Shown here: piece after piece, positions 1-10,101 of the stretch
Layout of the letters: each line of letters opens with the position of its first letter
How positions within the stretch are numbered: the stretch's first letter is position 1
DNA from: Lachnospiraceae bacterium
GTDB lineage: Bacteria > Bacillota > Clostridia > Lachnospirales > Lachnospiraceae
Reading direction: 5' to 3'
DNA length: 64,000 nt
NCBI GenBank assembly: GCA_024687125.1
Contig: JAILFA010000124.1
Span: 1-64,000, forward strand
Notes under the pieces: model-generated
Told to the model about the DNA's origin: nothing
Database searches by the model: none
What the model saw: the letters and a program-made list of their open reading frames with translations, nothing else
Made by a program: the position numbers and the translations under genes

Positions 1-1749
1 CGGCTTCGGTTCCGGCTCTGCCGCAGGGGCAGCCTCTTCACTTGCATTCGCTGCCGCAAAAAGCGCCGCGATATCATCCGGATCCATCTTGGCGTTCGGA
101 TCTCCGGACATTTCCGGCATCGCGGGCGTGGGAGCAGGCTCAGGTTCAGGTTCCGGCTCTGCCGCAGGAGCAGGCTCTTCACTTGCATTCACTGCCGCAA
201 AGAGTGCTGCGATATCATCCGCATCCATCTTGGCATTCGGATCTCCGGACATTTCCGGCATCGCGGGCGCGAGAGCAGGCTCTGGTTCCGGCGCAGGTTC
301 AGGGATCGGTTCGGGTTCCGGAAGCACCTCAGGCTCCGGGATCGGCTCCGGTTCCGGCTCTGCCGCAGGGGCAGCCTCTTCACTTGCATTCGCTGCCGCA
401 AAAAGCGCCGCGATATCATCCGCATCCATCTTGGCATTCGGATCTCCGGACAGCTCCGGCATCGCGGGCGCGGGAGCAGGCTCTGGTTCCGGCGCAGGTT
501 CAGGGATCAGTTCAGGTTCCGGAATCACCTCAGGCTCCGGGATCGGCTTCGGTTCCGGCTCTGCCGCAGGGGCAGCCTCTTCACTTGCATTCGCTGCCGC
601 AAAAAGCGCCGCGATATCATCCGGATCCATCTTGGCGTTCGGATCTCCGGACAGCTCCGGCATCGCTGGTGCAGGAGCAGGCTCTGGTTCCGGCGCAGGT
701 TCAGGGATCGGTTCGGGTTCCGGAATAACCTCCGGTTCAGGAATCGGTTCTGGCTCGGGAATCGGTTCGGGCTCAGGAATCGGTTCGGGCTCAGGAATCG
801 GTTCGGGTTCCGGAATCACCTCCGGTTCAGCAGCCGTTTCCGACATGGACTCTTCCGCCGCTGCGATCATGGCTGCAATATCGTCAGCATCCACAGTGGA
901 GTCGACAGTATCCTCTATGGATTCCGGCATCACAGGCTCAGGTTCCGAAATCATCTCCGGTTCCGGGATCGGTTCTGGCTCGGGTTCAGGGATCGGTTCT
1001 GGCTCAGGAATTTCCTCCGGTTCCATAGCCGGTTCCGATGAAGATTTTTCCGTATTAGAATACTTGGCTAATATATCATTAGCGGTTTCTTCATTGTACG
1101 TGCCATCTGCCATGGCTTTTAAGATATCGTCAGAAGACAAATAGGCTTCTTCTTCATCGTTCATGTCCATGTCATCAAGCGTAGCTTTGATATCTTCATC
1201 ACTTGTAATGAGCCAGGGGGATTCCTGCATTACAGGCGCAGATTCCGGTTCCGATTCCGATTCAGGGATCGGATCCGGTTCAGGAATCGGTTCAGGTTCG
1301 GGAATGAACTCGGGCTCAGGAGCATCTTTCGGCTCCGGTTCAGGGATTGGCTCCGATTCGTGGACAATTGCCCGCTCAGCTGCGGATTTAGCTGCTTCCG
1401 CTGCCTCATCGGCGCGGATCTCCTCTTCGACGGATTCGATCCACTCATTCATGCTCGGCGGCGCGACTTCCGGCGGTTTTTCAAACTCGGCGAATTCCTG
1501 CGCCATTTCGGGATCTACGATGATATGCTCGTCAGACTGTCTGAGCAGATCGCTGATCTCCTTGAGATCACTGCTCTCATCACCGAAATCTTCACTGATG
1601 ATATCCGCAACATCACGCGTATCAACAGGAGCCTGCGCATCCATCACAGGCTCCTGCGCAGGCTCCTTTTTCTCGCCGGATTTTTTGCCGAACCCTCCCA
1701 TCATGGCGGCCAGAAGGCTGTCAAGATAACTCTCGTTGCTGGAATTCAT
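1..1749 (-). CDS. Pro/Glu-repeat protein with repeated DDIAALF helices (3' end beyond window)
   Basis: The frame is open from an ATG at 1749 to the left edge (583 codons), so it is absent from the ORF track. AAGGTG lies upstream of the start. The N-terminal third is acidic and begins [20 protein letters not shown]. The rest alternates PEPIPEPEP linkers with short helices. DDIAA(L/M)(F/I)AAA occurs at about residues 289-297, 377-385, 444-452, 511-519 and 558-566. Looser relatives are [20 protein letters not shown] and TRDVADII. The last four copies also share [12 protein letters not shown] and [12 protein letters not shown], and at DNA level recur at 201, 201 and 141 bp. It starts 22 bp after the cheV stop, so it is probably cotranscribed. 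The helices resemble the CheY-binding N-terminus of FliM/FliY (SQDEIDALL), but no FliM, CheC or CheX domain is visible. Function unknown; a scaffold role is inference. The large plus-strand ORFs here are low-complexity shadows. Confidence 0.8.
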   Translation of the reverse strand, partial: MNSSNESYLDSLLAAMMGGFGKKSGEKKEPAQEPVMDAQAPVDTRDVADIISEDFGDESSDLKEISDLLRQSDEHIIVDPEMAQEFAEFEKPPEVAPPSMNEWIESVEEEIRADEAAEAAKSAAERAIVHESEPIPEPEPKDAPEPEFIPEPEPIPEPDPIPESESEPESAPVMQESPWLITSDEDIKATLDDMDMNDEEEAYLSSDDILKAMADGTYNEETANDILAKYSNTEKSSSEPAMEPEEIPEPEPIPEPEPEPIPEPEMISEPEPVMPESIEDTVDSTVDADDIAAMIAAAEESMSETAAEPEVIPEPEPIPEPEPIPEPEPIPEPEPIPEPEVIPEPEPIPEPAPEPEPAPAPAMPELSGDPNAKMDPDDIAALFAAANASEEAAPAAEPEPKPIPEPEVIPEPELIPEPAPEPEPAPAPAMPELSGDPNAKMDADDIAALFAAANASEEAAPAAEPEPEPIPEPEVLPEPEPIPEPAPEPEPALAPAMPEMSGDPNAKMDADDIAALFAAVNASEEPAPAAEPEPEPEPAPTPAMPEMSGDPNAKMDPDDIAALFAAANASEEAAPAAEPEPKP

Positions 1750-1771
1750 CTCTTACGTATCGCCCACCTTA

Positions 1772-2677
1772 TCAGGCGTTTTTGATCCCTACCAGTTCGT
1801 CAATAACAGAGACCAAATCTCCGATCTCAGGCTTGGTCATCTGACGGTTGGCACCGAGTGCGTCTCCCTTGCGGCGCATTTCCTCGTTGATCAATGATGA
1901 GAAGATGACCACAGGAATCTTCTTTGTAGCATCATCATTTTTCAGAAGTTTTGTAAACCGATGACCATCCATAAGCGGCATCTCAATATCCGTGATGATG
2001 CACTTGACATTTTCCTCAAGTGTACCGTTATCACGGCAGGACTTGACATAATCATAGGCCTGTTTGCCGTTCTCGAAATGTTTGACATTGTCATAGCCGG
2101 CCTGGTTGAGCGAATCAACGATCAGCTTGTTCAGAAGCTGCGAATCCTCCGCAAGAACGATCGGGATCCTGTTGCGCGGACGGCTGCCGTACTCCTTAAG
2201 ATCCTCCATCTTAAGACCGGTGTTCGGGTTGATATCGGAAACGATCTTTTCGAAGTCAAGGATGATGATCAGTCTGTCTTCAAACTTGATGATACCGGTG
2301 GAGATACTCTCTTCCGCCTTGGAGATCGTCGCGTTGGGCTTGATGATATCTGCCCAGGAAACACGATGGATGCCGATCACAGAATCCACATGGAAGGCGA
2401 TATCCAGTTTGTTGAAATTCGTGATGATGAACAGTCCGCCCGGTTCAGAAATGCCGCGCTGAAGACAGTTTCTGAGATCGATCGCCGTGATCATGACATC
2501 ACGCGGCATAAAAATACCTTCGATACTTGGATGGGCATTCGGTACCGGTGTCACCGCTTCATAAGGAATGATCTCCTTGATCTTGGCCACATTGATCCCG
2601 TAAGCATGATCGTCGACCTTGAATTCAAGGACTTCCAGCTCGTTTGTACCGTTCTCTAACAAGATTTTTGTATCCAT
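1772..2677 (-). CDS. cheV: CheV-type chemotaxis coupling protein (CheW domain plus receiver)
   Basis: CheV proteins couple chemoreceptors to CheA through a CheW domain, and their receiver domain tunes adaptation. Residues about 10-160 read as CheW (EVLEFKVDDHAYGINVAKIKEI, then SIEGIFMPRDVMITAIDLR). The C-terminal 120 residues form a receiver with the acidic pocket (LAEDSQ), phospho-acceptor Asp in CIITDIEMPLMDG and a lysine near TKPEIG. The track starts at 2695, but that ATG sits on the ribosome binding site: GGAGGG lies 10 nt before the internal ATG at 2677, giving the usual MDTKILLENG start. An extended -10 promoter lies upstream. No cheA, cheW or flagellar structural genes lie in this window. 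Confidence 0.9.
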   Translation of the reverse strand: MDTKILLENGTNELEVLEFKVDDHAYGINVAKIKEIIPYEAVTPVPNAHPSIEGIFMPRDVMITAIDLRNCLQRGISEPGGLFIITNFNKLDIAFHVDSVIGIHRVSWADIIKPNATISKAEESISTGIIKFEDRLIIILDFEKIVSDINPNTGLKMEDLKEYGSRPRNRIPIVLAEDSQLLNKLIVDSLNQAGYDNVKHFENGKQAYDYVKSCRDNGTLEENVKCIITDIEMPLMDGHRFTKLLKNDDATKKIPVVIFSSLINEEMRRKGDALGANRQMTKPEIGDLVSVIDELVGIKNA

Positions 2678-2730
2678 GCAGCACCTACCCTCCATGTTTT
2701 ATTGGCCGCTACGCGGTTGTACATTATGTT

Positions 2731-2739
2731 ATTATATCA
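2731..2739 (-). promoter_or_regulatory. Extended -10 promoter for cheV
   Basis: On the minus strand this reads TGATATAAT, a perfect TGnTATAAT extended -10. A TTGACT lies 21 bp upstream, too far for a standard -35, so the extended -10 probably does the work. Transcription would start about 45 nt before the chosen cheV ATG at 2677. Confidence 0.6.
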
Positions 2740-2778
2740 CAAAGCACGAATAAAAAAAGTCAAAAATCCTAAGGAGGA

Positions 2779-3690
2779 TCATTCAATCCCCAGCATCTGT
2801 TCCTCCCCGCGGAGATTCAGTTTCAGGCTCATCGTATTGATCGATTTGGCCTGTGCTTCCTTGACATTGAAGCAAAGAACGGAACTGACAGATCCGCCGC
2901 CGGGTATCGTCCCCATATAGGTTCCCATGTCATTATCGAGCACCGTCACCATCTGACGGCTCACGGGTTCGCCGTTTATGTACAGCGTAAACGTCGGATT
3001 CGCGTTGAGCAGATCGACCTTCAGCTCACCCGGCGTATGATTTGTCATGGTAAAGGAAAGGATCAGGAGCTTCTTCCCGGCATCAGCCTTGATAGAAGCA
3101 TACTCCTGTGCGGTGCTGTCGGGATAGGAATTCAGCACATAATAGCCGTTGAATGTGACCTCCAGACCATCCTGCATTTTCTGGAGCAGATCTCCGTTCC
3201 CGATTGCGACCTCAGGCGCTGCACTCGTTTCATCTGCTGGTTCCGGAACATCTTCACCGTCTTGTACATCATCTGCCGGCTGTTCCGTTTTCCCGTCGAG
3301 TGTCATATCTTCTCCGCCGTCTCCGGGTTCACCATCCGGATCCCTGACGACGATCGGCGAATCATCCGGTTTATCGGATGCTGTCGTATCGGTACTTGTC
3401 GTGTCCGCAGCAACAGGTGTCTTATCCGGCTGTTTAACAGGTTTTTCAGCAGGGGGCTCGCTCTGTTCAGATTCCGCGGTCGTTTCTCCCTCTTCCGGAT
3501 CATCGGGTCTGACACGGGTCAGCCTGTCTCCGTTGCCCTTTGAATACTTGGATAATACGCCTGCGGAATAGTCTACGATCAGATTGTATTCTTCCTGCGT
3601 AAGGACCGGAAAAGACTCGCCGCAGCCACTCAGTAGTGCCGCCGCCAGAGAGATGCCTATGATCATTTTGAAAGAACGGCGAAAAACCAT
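2779..3690 (-). CDS. Putative lipoprotein with acidic linker and C-terminal beta domain
   Basis: The start is ATG 3690, directly behind GGAGGAG; the track's TTG at 3702 precedes that site. An N-terminal hydrophobic segment ends in the lipobox LLSGCG, so the protein is probably acylated on Cys and exported. A long Asp/Glu/Thr/Pro-rich linker follows to about residue 160. The last 140 residues look like a single beta-sandwich (YYVLNSYPD, KLLILSFTMTNHTPGELKVDL) of the kind seen in exported DUF4352/DUF5067-type domains; that assignment is by general pattern only. It lies 25 bp downstream of the hybrid kinase gene and is probably its operon partner. It could be a periplasmic sensor accessory. Function unknown. 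Confidence 0.75.
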   Translation of the reverse strand: MVFRRSFKMIIGISLAAALLSGCGESFPVLTQEEYNLIVDYSAGVLSKYSKGNGDRLTRVRPDDPEEGETTAESEQSEPPAEKPVKQPDKTPVAADTTSTDTTASDKPDDSPIVVRDPDGEPGDGGEDMTLDGKTEQPADDVQDGEDVPEPADETSAAPEVAIGNGDLLQKMQDGLEVTFNGYYVLNSYPDSTAQEYASIKADAGKKLLILSFTMTNHTPGELKVDLLNANPTFTLYINGEPVSRQMVTVLDNDMGTYMGTIPGGGSVSSVLCFNVKEAQAKSINTMSLKLNLRGEEQMLGIE

Positions 3691-3715
3691 GATCTCCTCC
3701 AAAAAAACTTACTGA

Positions 3716-6301
3716 TTATTTTATCATACTTTTCGCTTCAGATACAACGATTTTGAATTGTTTCATCATCTCGTCATGTTCACCGTGGACAGTATCCAGT
3801 TCACCGGCATCCGATGCGGCTTCAACGCGTGCCGCGAGTGCAGACAGCTGCGATGCGCCGATCGTCTTGGACGAACTCTTCAGCGAATGCACCACCGCCG
3901 AATAGTTTTTCCAGTCTTCGGCCCGGTAATAGGACTCGATCGCCCTTTCTTTTTCCTCGGAGGAACGGATATATTCCGCGACGACCATCCGATAGATATC
4001 CTCATCGCCGCCGCTGTATTTCATCCCGGCTTTCTGGTCGATCCTCTCCGCTGCATCTTCGGTCACCCCGGTGTCATCCGGATCCGATCCGGCAGGGGCC
4101 GAAGTACCGGGTGTACTCTCATTCTCTGTCACTCGTTTTTTCAGTTTATCAGCGGAAAAGTACTGCGAGACCATACCCTGCAGAGCACGTCCGTTGATCG
4201 GTTTCGTCAGATAATTGTCAAAGCCTGCGGCGACATATTTCTCCCGGGCTCCGGCAACGGCATCCGCTGTCAGACATATGAACGGCGTATTTACGTTAGG
4301 GCCGTCTTTATTCTCCCTGATCCTGTGCATGGCGGTCGTTCCGTCCATTTCCGGCATTCTCTGATCCATCAGAACCAGATCATAATGCTTTTCACCGGCA
4401 AGTTCTATGGCCTCTTTTCCGCTTTCAGCCGTATCGACCTGGATCCCCGTGTTCTTGAGCAGTCCCTTGACTACCATCAGATTCATCCGTGTATCATCGA
4501 CAGCCAGGATCCTGGCCTCGGGTGCATAAAGTGAATCCCTTACAGCCTCAGCGGGTTCAAGACTCTCTTCGTACCTCTTCTGATAATCACCGACCGTCTC
4601 GCCGGACAGGATCCTCTGCGGAATCACTGCCGTGAAATCCGAACCTTTTCCATACTCGCTTTCCACATGGATGCTTCCGCCCATCATATCGAGCAGGCTC
4701 TTGGTGATCGACAGACCGAGGCCTGTCCCTTCCACCGTGCTGTTCTTTTCCAGATCCACACGCTCAAATTTGGAAAAGAGCTTGCTGAGATCATCCTTTC
4801 TGATGCCGATCCCGGTATCCCTGACCGAAATGACCAGCTCCGCGGTATCATCGCCGCCGTCAAAACACTTCTTTGCCCGCATGGACAGCCTGATACTTCC
4901 GGATGCGGTGTATTTTGCGGCATTATTCAGAAGATTTACGATGATCTGCCGGATGCGTACCTCATCTCCGTAAAGATCCTCCGGCAGATCCTCGGCAATA
5001 TCGATCAGAAACTCCAGATTCTTGGCCTTTGCCTTAAAGGAGATCATGTTGGTAACATCGTGCAGAACGGAACTCATCTTATACTCCGCATTCACCAGTT
5101 CCATCCGGCCGGCCTCGATCTTGGAGAAATCCAGGATATCATTGATGATCGAAAGCAGGTTTTTTCCTGCGCTGTCAATATTTCCGGAATATCCGCAGAT
5201 ATCTGCGAAAGTCTTTTTGATCTCCTCTTCGCGCTCCGGCAATACGTCTTTTGCCCGAAGACTCTCGCGGAGGATCATTTCATTCATTCCCAGGACCGCA
5301 TTGATCGGTGTTCGGATCTCGTGAGACATATTTGCGAGGAAATCGCTTTTTGCGGCATTGGAGCGTTCTGCGACCACCTTGGCCTGTCTGAACTCCTCGT
5401 TCTCCGCGGCCTTTCTTTCGAAGTTGACGATCAGAAGCGTTATGATCGTAACAGTCACGATAACGACAGAGATAACAAACAGCATGACTGCGATGACGCT
5501 GTACGGATCGGTATCACCCACCTGACCGATCCCGGCTGTGAGAGTATCCCGCATCCACAGGGCAACGAGCAGCCCGCTCACACAGCATACCGTCACAAAA
5601 GTATAGTACGCCGGCTTGAATACCCGTTCCAGCCGGCTCACCTGATCCTGCGCTGAACGATTGCCGGTGTCGCCGTAGTACTTCGCGATCGCAAGCGGCA
5701 GCAGCAGGTAGGAAAAAGCAGACAGGATCGACGCATAGTTGTAAGGATACAGAAGATCGGACGGCCAGTCGAAGCAGGACGATGTCCACATGGTAAACTC
5801 CATGATACTGTAGAAAAGGAGGAGCCATGCCACATAGGGCGGTCTGATACCCTGCACGCGGCGGTTCTTCAGATAAAAACAGATCGAATTGATACTCAGA
5901 CAGGCGACCACCGTCATACTGCCGACCTGTATGATATTGTTGAACAGTCCTCCGTAAGGAATATAGAGTGTGAATTGATAGATATTCAGCGGGATCGGCA
6001 GCAGAGCCAGGGGGTTAAAATACTTTTTTTCCTGCTCACCGCGCAGGGAAAATAGCAGGATGACGAGCGTAATGTATGACAGATCCCATCCGAAATATGC
6101 GAGGAGCGATGAGACATTTGGGTAATCGCCCATGACAAGGGCGTAGATACCCCAATAGTAATTGGATAGCAGCGCGCCGAGGAGAAAGACTGCCGTATAA
6201 ACCCCTGCTCTGCGCTGTTTTCGGACATATTGAAACAGGCAGATCATCAATCCTGCCAGATTGGTCAGAATACTTAAAATATTACCTATCTGCTCAAACA
6301 A
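3716..6301 (-). CDS. Membrane hybrid histidine kinase with receiver and HPt domains
   Basis: The N-terminal 290 residues hold about eight hydrophobic segments forming a membrane sensor without an obvious extracellular domain. Then come a short coil, HisKA ([17 protein letters not shown], His near residue 330), an HATPase_c domain ([22 protein letters not shown]), a receiver (AVDDTRMN; Asp in [18 protein letters not shown]) and a C-terminal HPt with [13 protein letters not shown]. All phosphorelay residues are present. The start is TTG at 6301, supported by GAGGG spaced 6 nt, which overlaps the stop codon of the upstream kinase (TGAGGGTATACATTG), so the two are translationally coupled. No DNA-binding output domain is nearby; targets are unknown. 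Confidence 0.9.
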   Translation of the reverse strand: MFEQIGNILSILTNLAGLMICLFQYVRKQRRAGVYTAVFLLGALLSNYYWGIYALVMGDYPNVSSLLAYFGWDLSYITLVILLFSLRGEQEKKYFNPLALLPIPLNIYQFTLYIPYGGLFNNIIQVGSMTVVACLSINSICFYLKNRRVQGIRPPYVAWLLLFYSIMEFTMWTSSCFDWPSDLLYPYNYASILSAFSYLLLPLAIAKYYGDTGNRSAQDQVSRLERVFKPAYYTFVTVCCVSGLLVALWMRDTLTAGIGQVGDTDPYSVIAVMLFVISVVIVTVTIITLLIVNFERKAAENEEFRQAKVVAERSNAAKSDFLANMSHEIRTPINAVLGMNEMILRESLRAKDVLPEREEEIKKTFADICGYSGNIDSAGKNLLSIINDILDFSKIEAGRMELVNAEYKMSSVLHDVTNMISFKAKAKNLEFLIDIAEDLPEDLYGDEVRIRQIIVNLLNNAAKYTASGSIRLSMRAKKCFDGGDDTAELVISVRDTGIGIRKDDLSKLFSKFERVDLEKNSTVEGTGLGLSITKSLLDMMGGSIHVESEYGKGSDFTAVIPQRILSGETVGDYQKRYEESLEPAEAVRDSLYAPEARILAVDDTRMNLMVVKGLLKNTGIQVDTAESGKEAIELAGEKHYDLVLMDQRMPEMDGTTAMHRIRENKDGPNVNTPFICLTADAVAGAREKYVAAGFDNYLTKPINGRALQGMVSQYFSADKLKKRVTENESTPGTSAPAGSDPDDTGVTEDAAERIDQKAGMKYSGGDEDIYRMVVAEYIRSSEEKERAIESYYRAEDWKNYSAVVHSLKSSSKTIGASQLSALAARVEAASDAGELDTVHGEHDEMMKQFKIVVSEAKSMIK

Positions 6302-6310
6302 TGTATACCC

Positions 6311-7852
6311 TCACGGATCACTTTGATCCTCCGTATCCAGTTCAAACCAGAATTCAACGCCATTGTCATAGTTACATACGCCGTATCCCTGATGCATGGA
6401 TTCCATGGCAGCGCGCACGACGGACAGTCCGATCCCGCTGCCCCCGTATGCTCTGGTGCGCGCCTTGTCCACCTTGTAAAACTTATCCCAGATATGCGGG
6501 ATACTCTCCTCCGGGATTGGGTCGCCGCTGTTAAAAACACTGATCCTGACCTTTCGCGGCTGCTCGATGAGCTTCACCTCAATGATCCTTTCACCGTCAA
6601 GATGCTGGATCGCGTTGCTCAGATAGTTGCGGAATACTTCCTCAACAAGGAACTCATCGGCCCAGACTTCAATCTTCGGATAGGACTCCATCCGTATGAG
6701 AGCGCCGGCCTTTTCAAACAGGATCTGTTCTGCCCTGAGAGTGTTCCGGATCAGTTCCACAATATCAAACTGCTGAAAACTGATCTGATTCTCTCCGCTC
6801 TCCAGATTCGAAAGCGTAATGAGCTTTTGGATCAGGCGGTTCATCTTGCCGGCTTCATCAACGATGACACTGCAATACTCCTGGCGGCTCCCGGCATCAT
6901 CAATGATTCCTTCCGACAGACCTTCCGCGTATCCCTGGATCAATGCGATGGGCGTCTTAAGCTCATGCGTCACATTTGAAAGGAACTCGCGCCGCTCCGT
7001 GTCGATCTCTTCCCGTCTTGCAAGATCCTTGGTGAGTTCATTGTTTGCCGTCTTCAGCTCAGAGATCTTATCCTTGAGCGTCTGTGACAGATCATTCAGA
7101 TTTCCGCCCAGGACATCCAGCTCATTGCCGGCATGCCCTTCATATCTGGCATCGAAATGCAGGCTGCGCATCTCCTCGGATACGTCGGAAAGCTTTGTGA
7201 TCGGCCGTGTCATCCTGCCTGTCAGGATATAGATGATGACAGCGCCGATGGCCGCTGCGATCAGGCCGACGATCGCCATGAATCTGATACTGAGTCTCAC
7301 CGATTCGGAGATACTGTCCACAGGGCTCTCCAGCAGGAAAAGATTTCCATTGTCAAGAGTCCCCCAGCAGACCATATTCCTAATACCGGCACGTATGTAA
7401 TTATCAATTTGCAGTGTATAATTATTCGTTACTTCGATTATTTCTACACTGGTACCCTCTTCCGGAACTGCCAGGATCTTGTTCCAGAGAAGGGCTGCCA
7501 TCTGCCTGACATCACTGGTCGAAGCCTTGACTGTCCTCGACTCCTCATCCAGTATCAGGAGCTGGATGTTATACGTCGCACAGATCTTCTGCAGCTCGAC
7601 ATTAAAGGAGTCCTCCTGGATCTCACTCTGCTGTGCGGCACGGTTGATCCGGTGATAGGCGTTCTTCAGGCTCCCGCTCTTACTGGAGAGATAATAGGGT
7701 TTCAGCAGCAGCAGATCCGCGAGTACACAGAGCAGGATCATGCCCGCCATCACGAGTATGAAAACGATACTGAACTGCCTGCGGATCGAACCTGTTTTTC
7801 TGAGCATGATCTTCGCCAAATATCCCGTAAACCCGGGTACGATATTTCGCAT
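6311..7852 (-). CDS. HAMP sensor histidine kinase (VanS/PhoR-like), no adjacent response regulator
   Basis: Two transmembrane segments (about residues 26-50 and 190-212) flank a roughly 140-residue extracytoplasmic domain. A HAMP (GRMTRPITKLSDVSEEM), HisKA (EFLSNVTHELKTPIALIQG) and HATPase_c (YLSNAIQHL, WDKFYKVDKAR, GSGIGLSVV) follow. All catalytic motifs look intact. Kinases of this class usually have a partner OmpR-family regulator next door; none is seen, and the upstream gene is an EF-G paralogue. The start is uncertain: ATG 7852 has no ribosome binding site and lies in the loop of an 11-bp inverted repeat, while ATG 7807 (MLRKTGSIRR) has only a weak GAAG. Confidence 0.88.
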   Translation of the reverse strand: MRNIVPGFTGYLAKIMLRKTGSIRRQFSIVFILVMAGMILLCVLADLLLLKPYYLSSKSGSLKNAYHRINRAAQQSEIQEDSFNVELQKICATYNIQLLILDEESRTVKASTSDVRQMAALLWNKILAVPEEGTSVEIIEVTNNYTLQIDNYIRAGIRNMVCWGTLDNGNLFLLESPVDSISESVRLSIRFMAIVGLIAAAIGAVIIYILTGRMTRPITKLSDVSEEMRSLHFDARYEGHAGNELDVLGGNLNDLSQTLKDKISELKTANNELTKDLARREEIDTERREFLSNVTHELKTPIALIQGYAEGLSEGIIDDAGSRQEYCSVIVDEAGKMNRLIQKLITLSNLESGENQISFQQFDIVELIRNTLRAEQILFEKAGALIRMESYPKIEVWADEFLVEEVFRNYLSNAIQHLDGERIIEVKLIEQPRKVRISVFNSGDPIPEESIPHIWDKFYKVDKARTRAYGGSGIGLSVVRAAMESMHQGYGVCNYDNGVEFWFELDTEDQSDP

Positions 7853-7863
7853 CCGGGTTTACG
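7826..7863 (-). repeat. 11-bp perfect inverted repeat around the kinase start codon
   Basis: CGTAAACCCGG and CCGGGTTTACG pair perfectly across a 16-nt loop. On the minus strand the loop begins with the annotated ATG (7852) of the sensor kinase. It lies about 45 nt downstream of the EF-G paralogue stop and has no U-tract, so it is a poor intrinsic terminator and a better candidate for a start-sequestering RNA hairpin. Confidence 0.6.
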
Positions 7864-7909
7864 TAAAATCATTCGTCTGTTTTACTTCGGATAAGGCCTG
7901 AGCAACAGC

Positions 7910-10000
7910 CTAATCCTCAGTGTTGGCTTCCGCCACCTTGGCCGCACGGGCCGTAACCTCACGCTCCTGGATATCCGTCGGTGTCTGCTCATAACGCGCG
8001 AACTCATATGAGAAATCACCGGTTCCGCCGGACAGTGAACGGAGTGTCGTGCAATATCCGAACAGTTCCATCTCCGGCACATCCGCTTCGATCGTCTGCT
8101 TACCGCCGCCGATCGGGTTCATGCCTGTCACGCGTCCGCGGCGTTTGTTCAGATCACCCATAACATCGCCGGTATAACTGTCCGGAACAGTAACCTTGAG
8201 GGATACAATCGGCTCAAGCAGCACCGGTCCGGCCTCCAGGAAGCCTTTTTTGAAAGCCTGCGAGGAAGCGACCTTGAATGCCATTTCGGAGGAGTCGACC
8301 GGATGATAGGAACCGTCATACAGAACCGCTTTTACGCCGACAACCGGATATGCAGCCAGCGGTCCTCTCTGGCAGGATTCGTTGATACCCTTTTCTACAG
8401 CGGGGAAGAAGTTCTTGGGAACCGTGCCGCCGACGACTTCCTGCTCGAATTCATAGGGTTCCTGATCATTGCCGGAGGGCGAGAACCGGATCTTGACATG
8501 GCCGTACTGACCGTGACCGCCGGTCTGTTTCTTATACTTGTACTCTACATCGGAGTTCTTGCGGATCGTCTCACGGAAAGCAACCTTGGGCTTGGTGAGG
8601 TCGATCCCGACCTTGTATTCCGAAAGAAGCTTTGCTACCACAACCTCAAGGTGCAGATCGCCGATACCGTAGATCAGTGTCTGTCGGTTCAGACCGTCAT
8701 TGACAACCTTGAGCGTCAGATCCTCGGCACACATCTTGGCGAGCGACTGCGCGATCTTGTCGATATCCGCTTTATTCTGTGCGTGATAGCGCATTGCCGT
8801 GTACGGCGTGGAGATATCCATCTTGGCGTACTGCACGGGTGTCGCCTTGGTCGATAGCGTATCACCTGTTGACGCGTCACTCTTCTGGAGAGCGCCAAGA
8901 TCACCGGCATGGAGTTCAGCGATCTCACTGGGTTTGTTGCCCTGCAGGATGTAAAGCTTTCCGATCTTGCCTTCCTGATTCTTATTGGTATTGTACATGA
9001 CATCATCAGCCTTGATGACGCCGCTGCGCACCTTGATCAGGGAGTACTTGCCGATGAACGGATCCATCATCGTCTTGAAGACGAAAGCGGTCTTAGGCTT
9101 GGAGAAGTCAAAGTTTGCTTCGAAGATCTCATTGGTATTTGTATTGATACCGCTCATCTTGCGGTTTTCAGGGCTCGGCATATACTTCACGATATCATCG
9201 AGCAGCGTATACACACCCTGGCAGAGCGTGCTCGATCCCATCTCCATCGGTACAATGGATCCGTCACAGACACTTGCTCTGAGAGCCGCGCGGATCTCCG
9301 CCTCGGAAAAGGTCTCGCCCGAGAAGTAACGATCCATGAACTCTTCACTCGTCTCCGCGACCGTCTCCATAAGGGTATCACGATACTCTGTCAGATTTTC
9401 CTTGCTGTAGTCGGGCATATCAAATTCCTTGACGTTTTTGCCCTCCCATTTGAGTGCTTTTTCCTGAATGACGTTGACATAGCCGATGAACTTCTCATTC
9501 TCACGGACCGGGAAATTGAACGGCGCAAGCTTCTTGCCGTATTTCTCCTTAAGTGCCTCTACAACATTCTTAAAGGAGGCGTCGTCGATATCCATGTCAG
9601 AGACATAGATCATCCTCGGGATGTTGTACTTTTCACACAATTCCCAGGCACGCACCGTTCCGACTTCGACACCGGCCTTGCCGGATACAACGATGATCGC
9701 TCCGTCCGCAACGCTGATCGCCTCCTCGACCTCACCGATAAAGTCGAAATATCCGGGAGTATCCAGCAGGTTGATCTTTGTCCCCTCCCATTCGATCGGT
9801 ACAAGAGAGGTGCTGATCGAGATCTGTCGCTTCTGCTCTTCCTTGTCAAAGTCGCTGATCGTGTTGCCGTCGGACACTTTGCCCATACGGCTCGTCACAC
9901 CGGCAAGGTAAGCCATGGACTCGGCGAGCGTCGTCTTGCCGCTGCCGCCATGTCCCAAGAGCACCACATTGCGAATTTTGTCGGTCGTGTAAACGTTCAT
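7910..10000 (-). CDS. EF-G-like GTPase paralogue (FusA2 type) with altered GTP-binding motifs
   Basis: The full five-domain EF-G layout is present: G domain, domain II (TMMDPFIGKYSLIKV), domain III, domain IV (TGGHGQYGHVKI, SSEMAFKVASSQAF) and domain V (NKRRGRVTGM, ADVPEMELFGY). The P-loop is GHGGSGKTTL rather than the AHIDAGKTT of housekeeping EF-G, typical of the EF-G-like group. The G4 motif NKxD is replaced by SDMD (IYVSDMDIDD), so nucleotide specificity or hydrolysis may be changed. G3 (DTPGYFDF) is intact. The start is ATG 10000, six bases after GGAGG; the ATG at 10006 abuts that site. A promoter and a hairpin lie upstream. It is not the main EF-G, which would normally sit near rpsL/rpsG. 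Role unknown, possibly ribosome-associated. Confidence 0.88.
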   Translation of the reverse strand: MNVYTTDKIRNVVLLGHGGSGKTTLAESMAYLAGVTSRMGKVSDGNTISDFDKEEQKRQISISTSLVPIEWEGTKINLLDTPGYFDFIGEVEEAISVADGAIIVVSGKAGVEVGTVRAWELCEKYNIPRMIYVSDMDIDDASFKNVVEALKEKYGKKLAPFNFPVRENEKFIGYVNVIQEKALKWEGKNVKEFDMPDYSKENLTEYRDTLMETVAETSEEFMDRYFSGETFSEAEIRAALRASVCDGSIVPMEMGSSTLCQGVYTLLDDIVKYMPSPENRKMSGINTNTNEIFEANFDFSKPKTAFVFKTMMDPFIGKYSLIKVRSGVIKADDVMYNTNKNQEGKIGKLYILQGNKPSEIAELHAGDLGALQKSDASTGDTLSTKATPVQYAKMDISTPYTAMRYHAQNKADIDKIAQSLAKMCAEDLTLKVVNDGLNRQTLIYGIGDLHLEVVVAKLLSEYKVGIDLTKPKVAFRETIRKNSDVEYKYKKQTGGHGQYGHVKIRFSPSGNDQEPYEFEQEVVGGTVPKNFFPAVEKGINESCQRGPLAAYPVVGVKAVLYDGSYHPVDSSEMAFKVASSQAFKKGFLEAGPVLLEPIVSLKVTVPDSYTGDVMGDLNKRRGRVTGMNPIGGGKQTIEADVPEMELFGYCTTLRSLSGGTGDFSYEFARYEQTPTDIQEREVTARAAKVAEANTED

Positions 10001-10035
10001 CCCCATCCTCCATTCCTGTGTTTTTATTACCCGGG

Positions 10036-10086
10036 CTTCTGCCCGAAACTATGGACTATTTTATCAAAAAACGGTCATGTGCACAA
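10036..10086 (-). promoter_or_regulatory. Promoter and leader hairpin of the EF-G paralogue
   Basis: On the minus strand TTGTGC (10086-10081), a 17-bp spacer and TAAAAT (10063-10058) form a good sigma-A promoter, with TGA giving an extended -10. The leader then folds CGGGC-AGAA-GCCCG, followed by GTAATAAAAA and the ribosome binding site. Confidence 0.65.
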
Positions 10087-10101
10087 GAAATATTTACACC
10101 G

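Noticed and set aside
42-1729. Plus-strand ORFs of 228, 351 and 188 residues rich in Gly/Ser or Pro/His
   Set aside because: They are shadows of the minus-strand PEPIPEP repeat gene; composition follows from its repeats, and none has a ribosome binding site.
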